In this document: positions 1 to 10,403 of the stretch, piece by piece
Position numbering within the stretch: the stretch's first letter is position 1
Layout: each line of letters starts with the position of its first letter
From: Paraspadella gotoi
Taxonomy: Eukaryota; Chaetognatha
Length of the DNA: 64,000 nucleotides
Assembly: GCA_051294375.1 (NCBI GenBank)
Contig: CM119270.1
Span: forward strand, 198,713-262,712
Direction: 5' to 3'
Made by a program: the position numbers and the translations under genes
The notes under the pieces: model-generated
Database searches by the model: none
What the model was told of the DNA's origin: nothing
The model's input: the letters and a program-made list of their open reading frames with translations, nothing else

Positions 1-700
1 TTTTTATCTTTTTTATTCTTCCTTTTCTTACGGCACTATTTTCCAAAAATCCCTAATTTCATTTTAACCCTAATTCTAATATTTTTTTAAAATATTTAAT
101 CCAAATTCTAACCTAAATCTTTAATCCTAATCCTTAATACTTAACTCTAGTCCTAATCTTCTACCTATTTTTTTTTTACCTTAAACCCTCACCAAAATAT
201 TTAACCTAATCCCTATCCTTAAACTTAACTCCTATGATACTCCCTAACCATTACCCTAATCCCGAATTCATATCCTTAATTTCTATCCCTAACCCCCAAA
301 CCTAATCCCTAACCCTAACCCCTATCCCTAATCCCTATCCCTAATCCTTATCCCTAATACTTATCCCTAATCTTAATTCCTAATCTTTATCCCTAACCAT
401 AATCCTTATCCCTAATCCCTATCATTAATCTCTATCCCTAAACCCTATCCCTAATCCCTATCCCTAATCTCTATCTTTAACCCTTATCCTTATTACTAAT
501 CCCTATCCTTAATCTTTATCCCTATCCTTATATCTAACCCCTATCCCTAATCCCTATCCTTAACCGCTATCCCTAACCCATATCCCTAACCCCTATCCAT
601 AATCGCTATGCCTATCGCAAACCCTATCCCTAACCCCTATCCATAATCTCTATCCCTATCCCTAACCCTATCCTTAACCCCTAGCCTAACTTTTAATCCT
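1..700. repeat. degenerate CCCTAA-like tract
   Basis: From about 60 to 690 the plus strand is a run of imperfect units such as CCCTAA, CCCTAT and CCTTAAT. It resembles telomeric TTAGGG repeats read on the other strand, but the units are too variable for a functional telomere. The same tract recurs with many small indels at about 6880-7600. Confidence 0.8.
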
Positions 701-906
701 AAGAACCAAATTTAATTCGCGTAGACAGAACTAACAGTTTAAAATACCAAACATAAAATATTATCAGCTTTCAACCCCCTTGATCACTGGGTCCCCTTAA
801 GTTGAAAAGGAGCGCTTTCGGAAAAGAGGACCCTTTTGTTTTCCTCTTTTTCTTCCTCTTCCTCTTTTCGCTTCACTTCACGATTCAGTTCCCTTGTTTT
901 TACCTT

Positions 907-1523
907 NNNNNNNNNNNNNNNNNNNNNNNNNNNNNNNNNNNNNNNNNNNNNNNNNNNNNNNNNNNNNNNNNNNNNNNNNNNNNNNNNNNNNNNNNNNNNN
1001 NNNNNNNNNNNNNNNNNNNNNNNNNNNNNNNNNNNNNNNNNNNNNNNNNNNNNNNNNNNNNNNNNNNNNNNNNNNNNNNNNNNNNNNNNNNNNNNNNNNN
1101 NNNNNNNNNNNNNNNNNNNNNNNNNNNNNNNNNNNNNNNNNNNNNNNNNNNNNNNNNNNNNNNNNNNNNNNNNNNNNNNNNNNNNNNNNNNNNNNNNNNN
1201 NNNNNNNNNNNNNNNNNNNNNNNNNNNNNNNNNNNNNNNNNNNNNNNNNNNNNNNNNNNNNNNNNNNNNNNNNNNNNNNNNNNNNNNNNNNNNNNNNNNN
1301 NNNNNNNNNNNNNNNNNNNNNNNNNNNNNNNNNNNNNNNNNNNNNNNNNNNNNNNNNNNNNNNNNNNNNNNNNNNNNNNNNNNNNNNNNNNNNNNNNNNN
1401 NNNNNNNNNNNNNNNNNNNNNNNNNNNNNNNNNNNNNNNNNNNNNNNNNNNNNNNNNNNNNNNNNNNNNNNNNNNNNNNNNNNNNNNNNNNNNNNNNNNN
1501 NNNNNNNNNNNNNNNNNNNNNNN
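907..1523. other. assembly gap, 617 N
   Basis: This is a run of 617 unknown bases. The related copy at 6839-9390 fills the same interval with about 1.04 kb (roughly 7807-8845) of GA/CT-rich DNA, so the N count is probably an underestimate. Any reading frame crossing it is meaningless. Confidence 0.95.
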
Positions 1524-1689
1524 GGGAAAAAATGAAGGAAAAACTCATGAATTAAAAATTTTAAAAAATTATCCATTCATTTAACAAATAGCTATCTCGC
1601 CCTTGACAGTCTATGTTAATTCTCTATAATTAATTCTCTCTTTTATTAATTTTTCTTTCCAATTCCTTAAACAGAGCTCTCCTCATCCG

Positions 1690-1849
1690 CCCACCAACGC
1701 TACCTCCGCTTCCTTTCGAGAGTCGCTCAACAAACCAATCAGAGAGTCGCTCAATCAGCCAATCATAGAATCGCTCAAAGATAATCGCTTCAATCAGCCA
1801 ATCAGAGAATCGCTCAATCAGGCAATCACGTTTCGGGGTCGCGTCGTTT

Positions 1850-1887
<38 letters not shown>

Positions 1888-1955
1888 TGCAGCGCGAAGA
1901 GTCGGCGTTATAACTTACCCTGCGCCTGTTGCGGACTATACGACGAATCTTCGAG
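1690..1955 (+). promoter_or_regulatory. CCAAT-box cluster with CG-rich candidate first exon
   Basis: Three CCAAT motifs lie at 1735, 1759 and 1798, each inside a loosely repeated AATCAGCCAATCAGAGAATC-like unit, with a fourth degenerate GCAAT at 1822. They are followed by a CG-rich stretch with about twelve GGC triplets (1853-1887) and a GAG|GTAAGG splice donor at 1955/1956. This arrangement resembles a vertebrate-style CCAAT promoter with a noncoding first exon. No downstream exon could be tied to it. The same block recurs at about 9000-9274. The GGC run is collapsed there, but the donor is kept. Confidence 0.4.
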
Positions 1956-2067
1956 GTAAGGGTCGGATTGTCGGTCTCTCTATCTCTCTCTCTCTCACTC
2001 ACTCTCTCCCTCTCTCTCTCTCTCCCATTTATTCTCAATCCATTTTGATCAAGGGTCGGCACATCAC

Positions 2068-2092
2068 NNNNNNNNNNNNNNNNNNNNNNNNN
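2068..2092. other. 25-N scaffold join
   Basis: These are exactly 25 N, the same size as five other joins in the window, which points to a fixed placeholder and not a measured gap. Sequence before it belongs to the block that recurs at 6839-9390. Sequence after it is unrelated. Confidence 0.95.
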
Positions 2093-2899
2093 AATACAAA
2101 TTAAAATATAAAAGACGTGATTATACATAATTCCTAATCAGGTTCGTCATGTGAAAAGAAGTCACTGCGGCCCCCGCAACACATTGGATGGACCGATCTT
2201 TTGTTTATGTATTATTAAAATGATAATTTAAGAATATTTTTTTATTAATTGTACATGATTGAACCTTCCAACCATTTCTTTCCTGTAATTTAAAAGAGAG
2301 ACAGTCAGACTGACATTTTCTCCTTAATACGTAGACATTCACTTTAAGCCAAAACTCTTTGGCAGTTTTTGGCAACTAAATTGTTACCAAATAGGGCCTG
2401 TTAGCCTGTTGCTAAAAGGCTGTAGCCCAGGCCTAGTTTAGCTAGGCCTGTTACTAAGGCCTTAGCTTTTCAGTTTGCGTGAGATGTAATTAAAGAGAAA
2501 CGTTTGAAAAAGGCATTAAATCTTAATGTCTTATCGCCTACATAAAATAAATTCCTGATTTTCTATTTCCCTCTTCCTTGAATATTTTTAACTTTGGTCA
2601 ACATAATTCGTGAACGAATCTTGATAACGCTCCGTGATGAATATTAGTTCCTTCCGCATTAGCCAAAATTCATATAATTTTAAAAAAATTCATTTAAAAT
2701 TTAATTCAAAATTAGTCAGTGACGTTTTCAATTTGGACTGTTGAAATGAAGAAAGATTCGAAATTTATTAATGAATCTCAGGTTAAGAAAATGAAAACTA
2801 GAATTTAGAATAAAATAATGTAGAAAGATTCATTATACTAAAAGAGAAGTGGTCAAAATGAAAATTAAAGATAGAGAAAAAAAGATAAGTAGTGAATAT
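2093..2899. other. AT-rich, no gene seen
   Basis: This is AT-rich DNA with no splice-bounded open frame. A short stretch at 2395-2470 repeats the words GCCTGTT and AGGCCT. Nothing else is recognisable. Confidence 0.6.
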
Positions 2900-3110
2900 A
2901 ACATTCTTTGAAATATTATACCACTTCATTGATAGGGAGCCAGGTACTTCTGGGAGTGAATAAACGAGACTTGTGAGGAGTCTTGATTGAAACCCTTGCA
3001 GGACTTGCTATGTCTTATCTTGTAAGAGTGAGGAGGCCTTTAAACCACCAAAGGCCTGTCCAAAGTCAGGGGCAAGATAGCTTATTTATAAATGAATGGA
3101 TAATTTTTAT
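2900..3110 (+). repeat. dispersed repeat R1
   Basis: This is a copy of a roughly 180-bp repeat ending in the block AAGTCAGGGGCAAGATAGCT followed by ATGAATGGATAATTTTT. Related copies lie at 4640-4835 (inverted), 31275-31395 (inverted end), 38690-38800, 40835-41010, 49105-49210 and 49430-49565, with short end fragments at 1551-1620 and 8872-8960. It encodes no protein. A SINE or MITE is possible. No clear RNA polymerase III boxes were found. Confidence 0.65.
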
Positions 3111-3289
3111 ATTGGTTGTACCAATTTCATAAGCTTCAATTTCTCTATCCTTCCACATTTTATGATTCCATATTTCAACTATACTGGCGTGGATTTATCA
3201 TAGTTATTAGAAAACACTTTCGAGTCCGTGTGTCCGTGCGTCCCGATTTACGGTCGTTTATCCGTTTATCATGGAAGCTTGTTGAATCG

Positions 3290-3406
3290 CTCTCGTTATT
3301 TCGTTCTTTCATAACTTCTTTTTTTTCTTTCTCTTATTTGTTTTTTTTTTCTTTTTTTCTCTCCCGCTTCCCTCTCATCTCTCCCCCTTTCTCTCTCCCC
3401 CTCCCT

Positions 3407-3474
<68 letters not shown>

Positions 3475-3503
3475 CTCTCTCCCTCCCTCTCCTCTCCTCT
3501 CTC

Positions 3504-3564
<61 letters not shown>

Positions 3565-3588
3565 CCTCTCTCTCTCTCCCCTCCATAG
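3290..3588. repeat. CT microsatellite / polypyrimidine tract
   Basis: About 300 bases of nearly pure pyrimidine, mainly (CT)n and (CCCT)n, run directly into the CCATAG acceptor of the next receptor exon. Open frames here on either strand are low-complexity artefacts. Confidence 0.9.
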
Positions 3589-3776
3589 ATACCGGCGCCA
3601 AACGAACGACGAAACGCGCTAGTTCTCATGATTCTTGCGCAATGGACAATTTCCCTTATTACTGTGGACTGCCTTGGATCTGGGTCGTGCCTTACATCGA
3701 AGGGAGTTCGCACAGTTTCCCGCAACACATTGCTACATTCAGGTTTCCTGCAATTCAAACTGCAACTTCTGGACTG
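3589..3776 (+). CDS. muscarinic acetylcholine receptor exon: TM4 and ECL2 (frameshifted)
   Basis: The exon follows a long pyrimidine tract and CCATAG acceptor. Read across three frames it gives AKRTTKRA, then LVLMILAQWTISL, then LLLWTA, then YIEGSSHSFPQ, then HCYIQ. This is the order expected for the end of ICL2, TM4 and extracellular loop 2 of muscarinic receptors, including the conserved loop cysteine before YIQ. At least three single-base frame changes break it. Because later exons of the same gene are clean, base errors in the assembly are more likely than decay. The 3' end is uncertain: CTG|GTTGAG at 3776 keeps PAIQTATSG before the TM5 exon, and CAG|GTTTCC at 3742 is the alternative. TM1-3 exons are not seen in the window. 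Confidence 0.75.
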
Positions 3777-4188
3777 GTTGAGGGCAAAATCTTTTTAGTT
3801 TACTCGTTTTGTTAATATTGTGAAATAGTTTTATAATTCTGTACAGTCTTCAATTTACTATTTCAATCTTAATACGTTCACCAAGCTTATGGTTTGTGAT
3901 TGTTTGTTATTGCAGGAGACCTCAATTCATTTTGGTGCAATAACATAAAAATGTATAAAAACAAATTGTTTCACACAAAGATTTGTGGTAGTAAAGGTAA
4001 GCTGAGAAGAACGGACACAGTTTTTATTTTTTAAAACAAGCACATTATTTGTAATTTTTCAATATAACAAGGTTTTATCTATTTGTATGAGCATAGGTTT
4101 ATAAACCTTTAGCCTACGCAGTATTTCTGCACAAATTCCCGTAAAAATGCAAAAGCAAAAAAGGAAATTTCGTCGAAAAGAGGGAAAG

Positions 4189-4236
<48 letters not shown>

Positions 4237-4639
4237 TGTCCTGTTTTGGGGGAAAAGAAAAATTGAAGCCCCAAAAAAAAATAAAAAAAAAATCAAAAAA
4301 TTCCTTTTGTTGGTTGTTCGTCTTTGGAGAATGAGATTTTTTTTTTTTGGCGAAGGGAGGCGGAAAGAGGGAAAATCCCTTGGAAAAGGAAAGAAGAGAA
4401 AAAAAATTTTGAGAATGTGGGTTGTTTGTGGTTTAAAACTAGGCAGACTTTTTGTCTTGCTTGTATAGCAAAGTATTGAACTGGATAGCCAAATGAAAAA
4501 TTTGACAAGACTGGCATGTGAGGGCCAGTATGCAACAAAAGGAGGAACAAGGACAATCAGCTAGTGTGTGGTTGTTTGTCGTTATATATGATATTAGATT
4601 AGTACAATCAATTAAAAATTATCCAAAAATTCCCCCTAT
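3777..4639. other. receptor intron, AT-rich with A-tract
   Basis: No gene is seen. A run of about 43 A lies at 4190-4233. The phenylalanine-rich open frames opposite it are artefacts of this homopolymer. Confidence 0.6.
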
Positions 4640-4835
4640 TTAGACACACAGGGCTATGGTTTGGGGGGTTTTAGGCCTCCATCACTCTTACAAGATTAAT
4701 GACATAGCAGGTCCTCTGCAAGCTTTTCAATCAAGACTCTCTCACAGTCTCTTTTATTCAATCCCAGAGAAGTACCTGGCTTTCCTCTATCAATTGTGAA
4801 AGAATGGTATAATATTTTAATCATAAAAGTAGGTA
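4640..4835 (-). repeat. dispersed repeat R1, inverted copy
   Basis: This matches 2900-3070 in reverse complement: 'caagtcctgc', 'tcaatcaagactct', 'cccagagaagtacctggct' and 'tataatatttt' fall in the mirrored order, with scattered substitutions. It lies in the intron between the TM4 and TM5 exons. Confidence 0.65.
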
Positions 4836-5253
4836 ACGTGGCCACTATATTGCATAGTGTATTTAAAAGTTGAAATTTGTAAAGCCTGTTTTCTTTTAAA
4901 AACTCTTCTCTTTCTCCCTTTTGTTCTCTCTTTTCTCTCTCCTCTCTGTTCTCTCTCTTTGCTCTTTCTTTCTTTCTTTCTTTCTTTTCTTTCTATTCCT
5001 TTTCTTTTCTTTCCTTTACGTTCTCTAATTTGATTTTTCTTCTTGTTTCTTTTTTTTTACTTTTTTTTCTTCTTTTCCCTCTCTTCTCTGTCTCTTCCTC
5101 TTTTTGCTTTCTTCTTTTTTTCTTTTCTTTCTTTCCTTTCTTGTCTTTTCTTTTCTTTTCTTTTTCTTTCTTTCTCTCCTCATCTCCTCCCTCTCCTCTC
5201 TCTCTCTCTCCCTCTTTCTCTCTCCCAATACCTCTCTCCCTCCCTTTTCCCAG

Positions 5254-5487
5254 TGACAACTGCGATCTGCGCCTTCTACATTCCCTCGACGTCACGATAA
5301 ATGACGATTACTTGTACTACGGCATCTGTGAGGGAGACTGAGAGACGCGACAGAGAAGAGTGCAGCATCTGCGGCCGGCTGCGGGACTTCCGCCAGGCGG
5401 CTCAGCAGAGGAAACAGCAGCCCGGGCGCGGAAGATCAGGGGAAGGGAAAGAGGGGAAAATGGAAAGGAGGATATTCCATTGCGGAG
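5254..5487 (+). CDS. muscarinic acetylcholine receptor exon: TM5 and start of ICL3 (frameshifted)
   Basis: The acceptor TTTTCCCAG lies at 5253 and the donor GGAG|GTGAGAC at 5487/5488. The first frame reads TTAICAFYIP, the muscarinic TM5 signature. A second frame then carries VTI and LYYGI. The first frame resumes with RETERRDREE and a basic stretch rich in Q, R and K, typical of the start of ICL3. Known receptors read continuously from FYxPVTIM into RxxRE, so two indels are inferred. The exon ends in phase 1 in the last frame, whereas the next recognised exon needs phase 2. Either another indel or a missed exon is implied. Confidence 0.75.
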
Positions 5488-5712
5488 GTGAGACGAGGGA
5501 GAGAGAGAAGACTGATGAGAGAAGGACGAGAGAGGGAGAGAGAAGAGAGAGAGAGAGAGAAGAGAGAGAGACTGGAGAGGAGGAGAGTGAGAGAGAGGGA
5601 GGAGACGAAGAGGAGAGAGAGAGAGAGAGGAAAGAGAGCTAGGAGAGAAGAAGAGAGAGAGAGAGAGAGAGGAAAGAAAGAAAAGAAGAGAGAGAGAGAC
5701 ATAGAAGACTGA
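5488..5712. repeat. GA-rich tract
   Basis: Imperfect (GAGAGA)n follows the TM5 exon directly. Arg/Glu-rich frames here are artefacts. Confidence 0.85.
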
Positions 5713-5859
5713 AAGATCCCGGACGTTGACTCAAATCTTCTTTTCCTCTTTTTCGTCTTAAATCATCAAATCCGACGTCGAAGACGATGATGGTCGCTTC
5801 TTATGGCTCTCATCCAATCAAAATCCTCCTCTGTCTCTCTCGCGCTTCTCTCTCTTGTC

Positions 5860-6130
5860 AACCTCTTCTTACTCTCTCTCTCTCTCTCGTTCTCTCTTTC
5901 TCTCTCTCTCTCTCTCTTTCTCTCACTATTTTTTTTCTCTCTCTCTCTCTTTCTCTCACTATTTTTTTCTCTCTCTCTTTCTCTTCACTCTTTTTCTCTC
6001 TCTCTTTTCTCTTCTCTTTCTCTTCTTCTCTCTCTCTTCTCTTCTCTCTCTCTCTCTTGTCTCTCTCTAACTTCTCTTCTCTCTCTCTCTTCTCTTCTCT
6101 CTCTCCTCCTCTCTCTCTCTCTCTCAACTT

Positions 6131-6167
<37 letters not shown>

Positions 6168-6210
6168 CTCTCTTCCGTCTCTCTCTCTCTCTTCTCTCTC
6201 TCTCTCCCGC
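5860..6210. repeat. CT microsatellite block
   Basis: About 350 bases of (CT)n with short TTT and TTCT interruptions. Serine/leucine-rich frames on this strand and Arg/Glu frames on the other are low-complexity artefacts. Confidence 0.9.
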
Positions 6211-6215
6211 AAATT

Positions 6216-6838
6216 TTCTGACGGATGTTTTTCGATAATCGGAATTGTTCTTAAAAAAACTCTTTTCTCAGCATTCATGTAAGGACCACTTTTAAAAATT
6301 TTCTTTCATTGCGTTTTTGAAAATTTATATTACATTAGGAAATACTGATTATATCGCAAGTATTAACGAATTTACGTTCCGATATATGTATCTTAAACCT
6401 ATTGCCTTAGCACAGGGTTATCCAAATTATCAAAACATATTTATTGAATTTTTCTTCAGAGTCTTTAATCCTTTTTTTTAATAAGGAAATTTTTAATATT
6501 ATTCATTCTATTTCTGTTGTTAGTTATTAAAAATGGTCATCAAAAATTTTATACAGTTTTAATACATTCTTTTATTCAACCCTTTTTAGCTGTATCATAA
6601 AACCGATAAAAATATATTTAAAAAAAATCAAATTTTTTATGGTAATGTAATTATATATAATTTATATTTTTTAGCTACTTGATGTATCCATTTTATTTTT
6701 TTCTCAATTTAATGATTTGTTCCGTTTTATTACTTATCGCATAATTTACGTGAAAAATGAAAAATTGCAAAAATCTGATGAACAAAAATTATTAAGGCTT
6801 AAGTATCAGAGGAAAGTTATTTTTTAAAAAAGATTCAC
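6216..6838. other. AT-rich intron, no gene seen
   Basis: This is AT-rich DNA with homopolymer runs. No splice-bounded coding frame or repeat family was recognised. Confidence 0.55.
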
Positions 6839-8023
6839 TTTTATTCTTTTTTATCGTCCTTATCTTACGGCACTATTTTCCAAAAATCCCTAAATTTCAT
6901 TTTTAACCCTAATTCTAATATTTTTTAAAATATTTGTAATCCAATTCTAACCTTAAAATCTTTAATCCTAATCCTTAATTACTTAAAACTCTAGTTCTAA
7001 TCTCTTACTATTTTTTTTTTTACCTTAAACCCTCACCAAAATATCTTTAACTAATCCCTATCCTTAAACTTAACTCCTATGATCTCCCTAACCATACCCT
7101 AATCCCGAATTTCATATCCTTAATTTCTATCGCCTAACCCCTAAACCTAATCCCTAACCCTAACCCCCTATCCCCTAATCCTATCCCTAATTCCTATCCC
7201 TAATACTTATCCCTAATCTTAATTCCTAATCTTTAGCCCTAACCATAATCCTTATTCCCTTAATCCCTATCATTAATCTCTACCCTAAACCCTAATTCCC
7301 TAATCCACTTATCATTAATCTCTAGCCTAAACCCTATCCCAATTCCCTATCCCTAATCTCTAATCTTTAACCCCTTATCCTTATTACTAAATCCCTATCC
7401 TTAATCTTTATCCCTATCCTTATATCTAACCCCTATCCCCTAATCCCTATCCTTACCGGCTATCCCCTAACCCATATCCCCTAACCCCTATCATAATCGC
7501 CTATCCTATCGCAAACCCTTATCCCTTAACCCCTATCCAAATCTCTATTCCCTATCCCTAACCCTATCCTAACCCCTAGCCTAAACTTTTAATCCTACAA
7601 ACCAAATTTAATTCGCCTAGGACAGAACTAACAGTTTAAAATACCAAAATAAAAAAAACCAATTATCAGCTTTCCAACCCCCTTGATCACTGGGTTCCCC
7701 TTAAGTTGAAAAAGCGGGCGCTTTCGAAAAGACGACCCTTTTGTTTTCCCTTTTCTTCCTCTTCCTTTTTCGCCTTCACTTCACGATTCAGTCCCTGTTA
7801 TTTACCTGATCCTCGTGTGGGTGTGAAGAGAGAGAGAGAGACGAGGAGAGAGAGAGAGAGAGAGAGGAGAGGGGAGAAGGGGATGGAAAGGGGGAGGAAG
7901 AGAGAGAGAGAGACAGAGAAGTACCAGAGAGAAGAGAGAGAGAGGAGCCATAAGCGAAACCGTCGATGTCATGTGATCGATTGATAAGATGAACCTCTTT
8001 CGACGAGAGGAAGATGGAGAAAG

Positions 8024-8058
<35 letters not shown>

Positions 8059-8070
8059 AGAGAAGAGAGA

Positions 8071-8109
<39 letters not shown>

Positions 8110-8382
8110 TGCAGTAGGCGTGGCGATTGTGAACGCAAGATCGAGCGCACGCGGACAAACATGAACCGACGTCGGCAGCGAAAAAAAAAAGCAGCAATTC
8201 ATTTTGCGGTTTTCCTGGAAAACAAGATCTCTCTCTCTCCTCTCTCTCACACTCACTCTCTCCTCTCTCTCTTCTCTCGCTCTCTCTCTCTCTCTACTCT
8301 CTCTCTCTCTCTCACTGTCTCTCTCCCTTTTCGTTACCAAGCATCAGAAACCATTCTCGTATCGTTGTCGGAAAACAAGCGG

Positions 8383-8414
<32 letters not shown>

Positions 8415-8634
8415 CTCTTCGTTACCAAGCATATCCAAGCAACCATTCTCGTATCGTTGTACGGTCATTCGCCTGGTCAAAGGCGGTTGCCTGGCAAACC
8501 GATCGCCTGGAAGCAGGCGATACGAGCCTCACTGGGGTTTTTTCCTTTTCATCTCAGCCACTTTTTTGTGCGAGGGAAATGATTGGCCGGGTGGCCAATG
8601 CCCGTCTTCCTACCCATCTGAGGATCTTCTCTCT

Positions 8635-8696
<62 letters not shown>

Positions 8697-9390
8697 TTTC
8701 TTACTCTTATTCTTTTACTACGGTCATTATTCGCCACAGTTTTTTTTAATTAAAATAAATGTAAAATCAAAAGAAAAAAAAAAGAAAAAAATAATAGAAA
8801 AAAAAAAGCGGTTAAATAAATTCTTATTTTGATTCAAAAAAAGGGGAAAAAATGAAGGAAAAAATCTGAATTAAAAAATTTTTAAAAAATTATCCATTCA
8901 TTTAAGACAAAATAGCTATCTCGCCCTTTGACAAGTTCTATGTTAATTCTCTCATATTAATTCTCTCTTTTATAATTTTCTTCCAATTCTTAAGAGCATC
9001 CTCATAGTCGCCCACCAACGCTACCTCCGCTTCCTTTCGAGAGTCGCTTCAACAAACAATCAGAGAGTTCGCTCAATCAGCCAATCAGGAGAATCGCTCA
9101 AAGATAATCGCTTCAATCAGCCAATCAGAGAATCGCTGAATTCAAGGCCCAATCACGTTCGGGGTCGCGTCGTTTCCGGCGCGGCGCGCGGCTGCAGCGC
9201 GAAGAGTCGGGCCGGTTAATAAAAAACTTTACCCCTTTTGCGCTTTGTTGCGGACTATACGACGAATCTTCGAGGTAAGGGTTCGGATTGTTCGGTTCTC
9301 TCTATCTCTTCTCTCTCTCCTCACTCTTCTCCTCTCTTCTCTCCCTTTTATTATCAATCCATTTTGATCAAGGGTCGGCACATCACGTAA
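6839..9390 (+). repeat. redundant copy of window block 1-2067
   Basis: Starting at 'cttacggcactattttcc', this block follows 1-2067 in order: the CCCTAA-like tract, the 'gatcactgggt' segment, GA/CT tracts, the CCAAT-box region (CCAAT at 9081 and 9121) and the GAG|GTAAGG donor at 9274, ending at 'gggtcggcacatcac'. The two copies differ mainly by single-base insertions and deletions, many in homopolymers. That suggests an unpolished long-read fill and not an old duplication. This copy also contains what is N in the first (about 7807-8845). Confidence 0.8.
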
Positions 9391-9409
9391 AAGGTTGATG
9401 TTATGGCAA

Positions 9410-9640
9410 CGTGAAGGATAGCTGTATACCCGGGGCGCGGGTGGGTATCTCACCAACTGGGTAGGGGCTGCGGACCCTCATGACCGCTCCTGTCACTGCA
9501 TTGTTTATTACCGGCACCGTCACAATTAAGCCAGAAACCGGATACCCAGGGATTGAACCCGGGACGCACGGATGGAATGAGATGATTTAGTCTGCTAGCA
9601 TTGAGACGAGGCTGAGGACGGACGGCAGTGAGGCAGCTTT
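9410..9640 (-). mobile_element. tRNA-derived SINE
   Basis: On the minus strand GGGTTCAATCCC (9549-9560) is a very good RNA polymerase III B box. An A-box-like segment lies about 40 bases upstream, near 9590-9612. The sequence GGATACCCAG and GGTATC around it suggests a degenerate acceptor stem. No intact cloverleaf was found, so this is a SINE and not a tRNA gene. Confidence 0.6.
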
Positions 9641-10368
9641 AAGTCTTGCTGCCACAAATGTCATTGAGCCTTATCTTGACAGAGAGAGAGAGAGAGAGAG
9701 AGATACACTAAAGTTCGGGGTTTGTGACGAGGATTGCCAGTATCAATAATTTACATTTTCATAAATTAACTTCTCGAATAAGAAAGCCATAAAAGTAAAG
9801 GTTTAATTTAATTTAATTTAATTTAATATAATGTAATTAAGCAAAGTTTGATTTTTAGTGGCGTAAAGGACTTTATGATTTTCATTTGTCCGTTCGTTAT
9901 TTAGTCATACGATTTTCAGTGAATAGCTAAAAAATTAATTTTAGTCAAAAAACTCAGTGATTAAGGTTTAGGATTAGCTAAGGATTAGCTAATGTAGAAT
10001 GACCGAAGTTTCTATCTGGCGCTTCTCTCTTTTTGTGACTAGCAGAGATTTTAGTGATAATCACGGATTTCGGTGACAGATTTATTTGATCACGAACGCA
10101 ATTACAAGAAGGAACAAGAGGATCTAATCTACACTTACTTTAAGACCTTTTGCTAAATCAGTCTACAAAGCCTATTGGCTGAAAAATACACATCAAAATT
10201 ACATTGGCGATTTGGGGGTTGGGCCCCAAATCGCCGTCTCTCATTGGCTGAAAAATACTTACATTATTTTACTTTGAACAGATACATTTGCCTATGGTGG
10301 CCAGCTAAGAAATGAGTATTTATTTCTTTTTCCTTTACGAGTTTTTATGACGGCAATTACGAGGGTCA

Positions 10369-10403
<35 letters not shown>

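Noticed and set aside
3290-3600. Ser/Leu- and Arg/Glu-rich frames of 100-170 codons on both strands
   Set aside because: Produced by (CT)n/(GA)n repeats, which are open in several frames at once. No start context or splice support. The same holds at 4993-5295, 5436-5712, 5787-6282, 7788-8340, 15293-15736 and 39020-39600.
9549-9612. Possible tRNA gene
   Set aside because: The B box is excellent, but no complete cloverleaf, anticodon arm or acceptor stem can be drawn; a SINE fits better.
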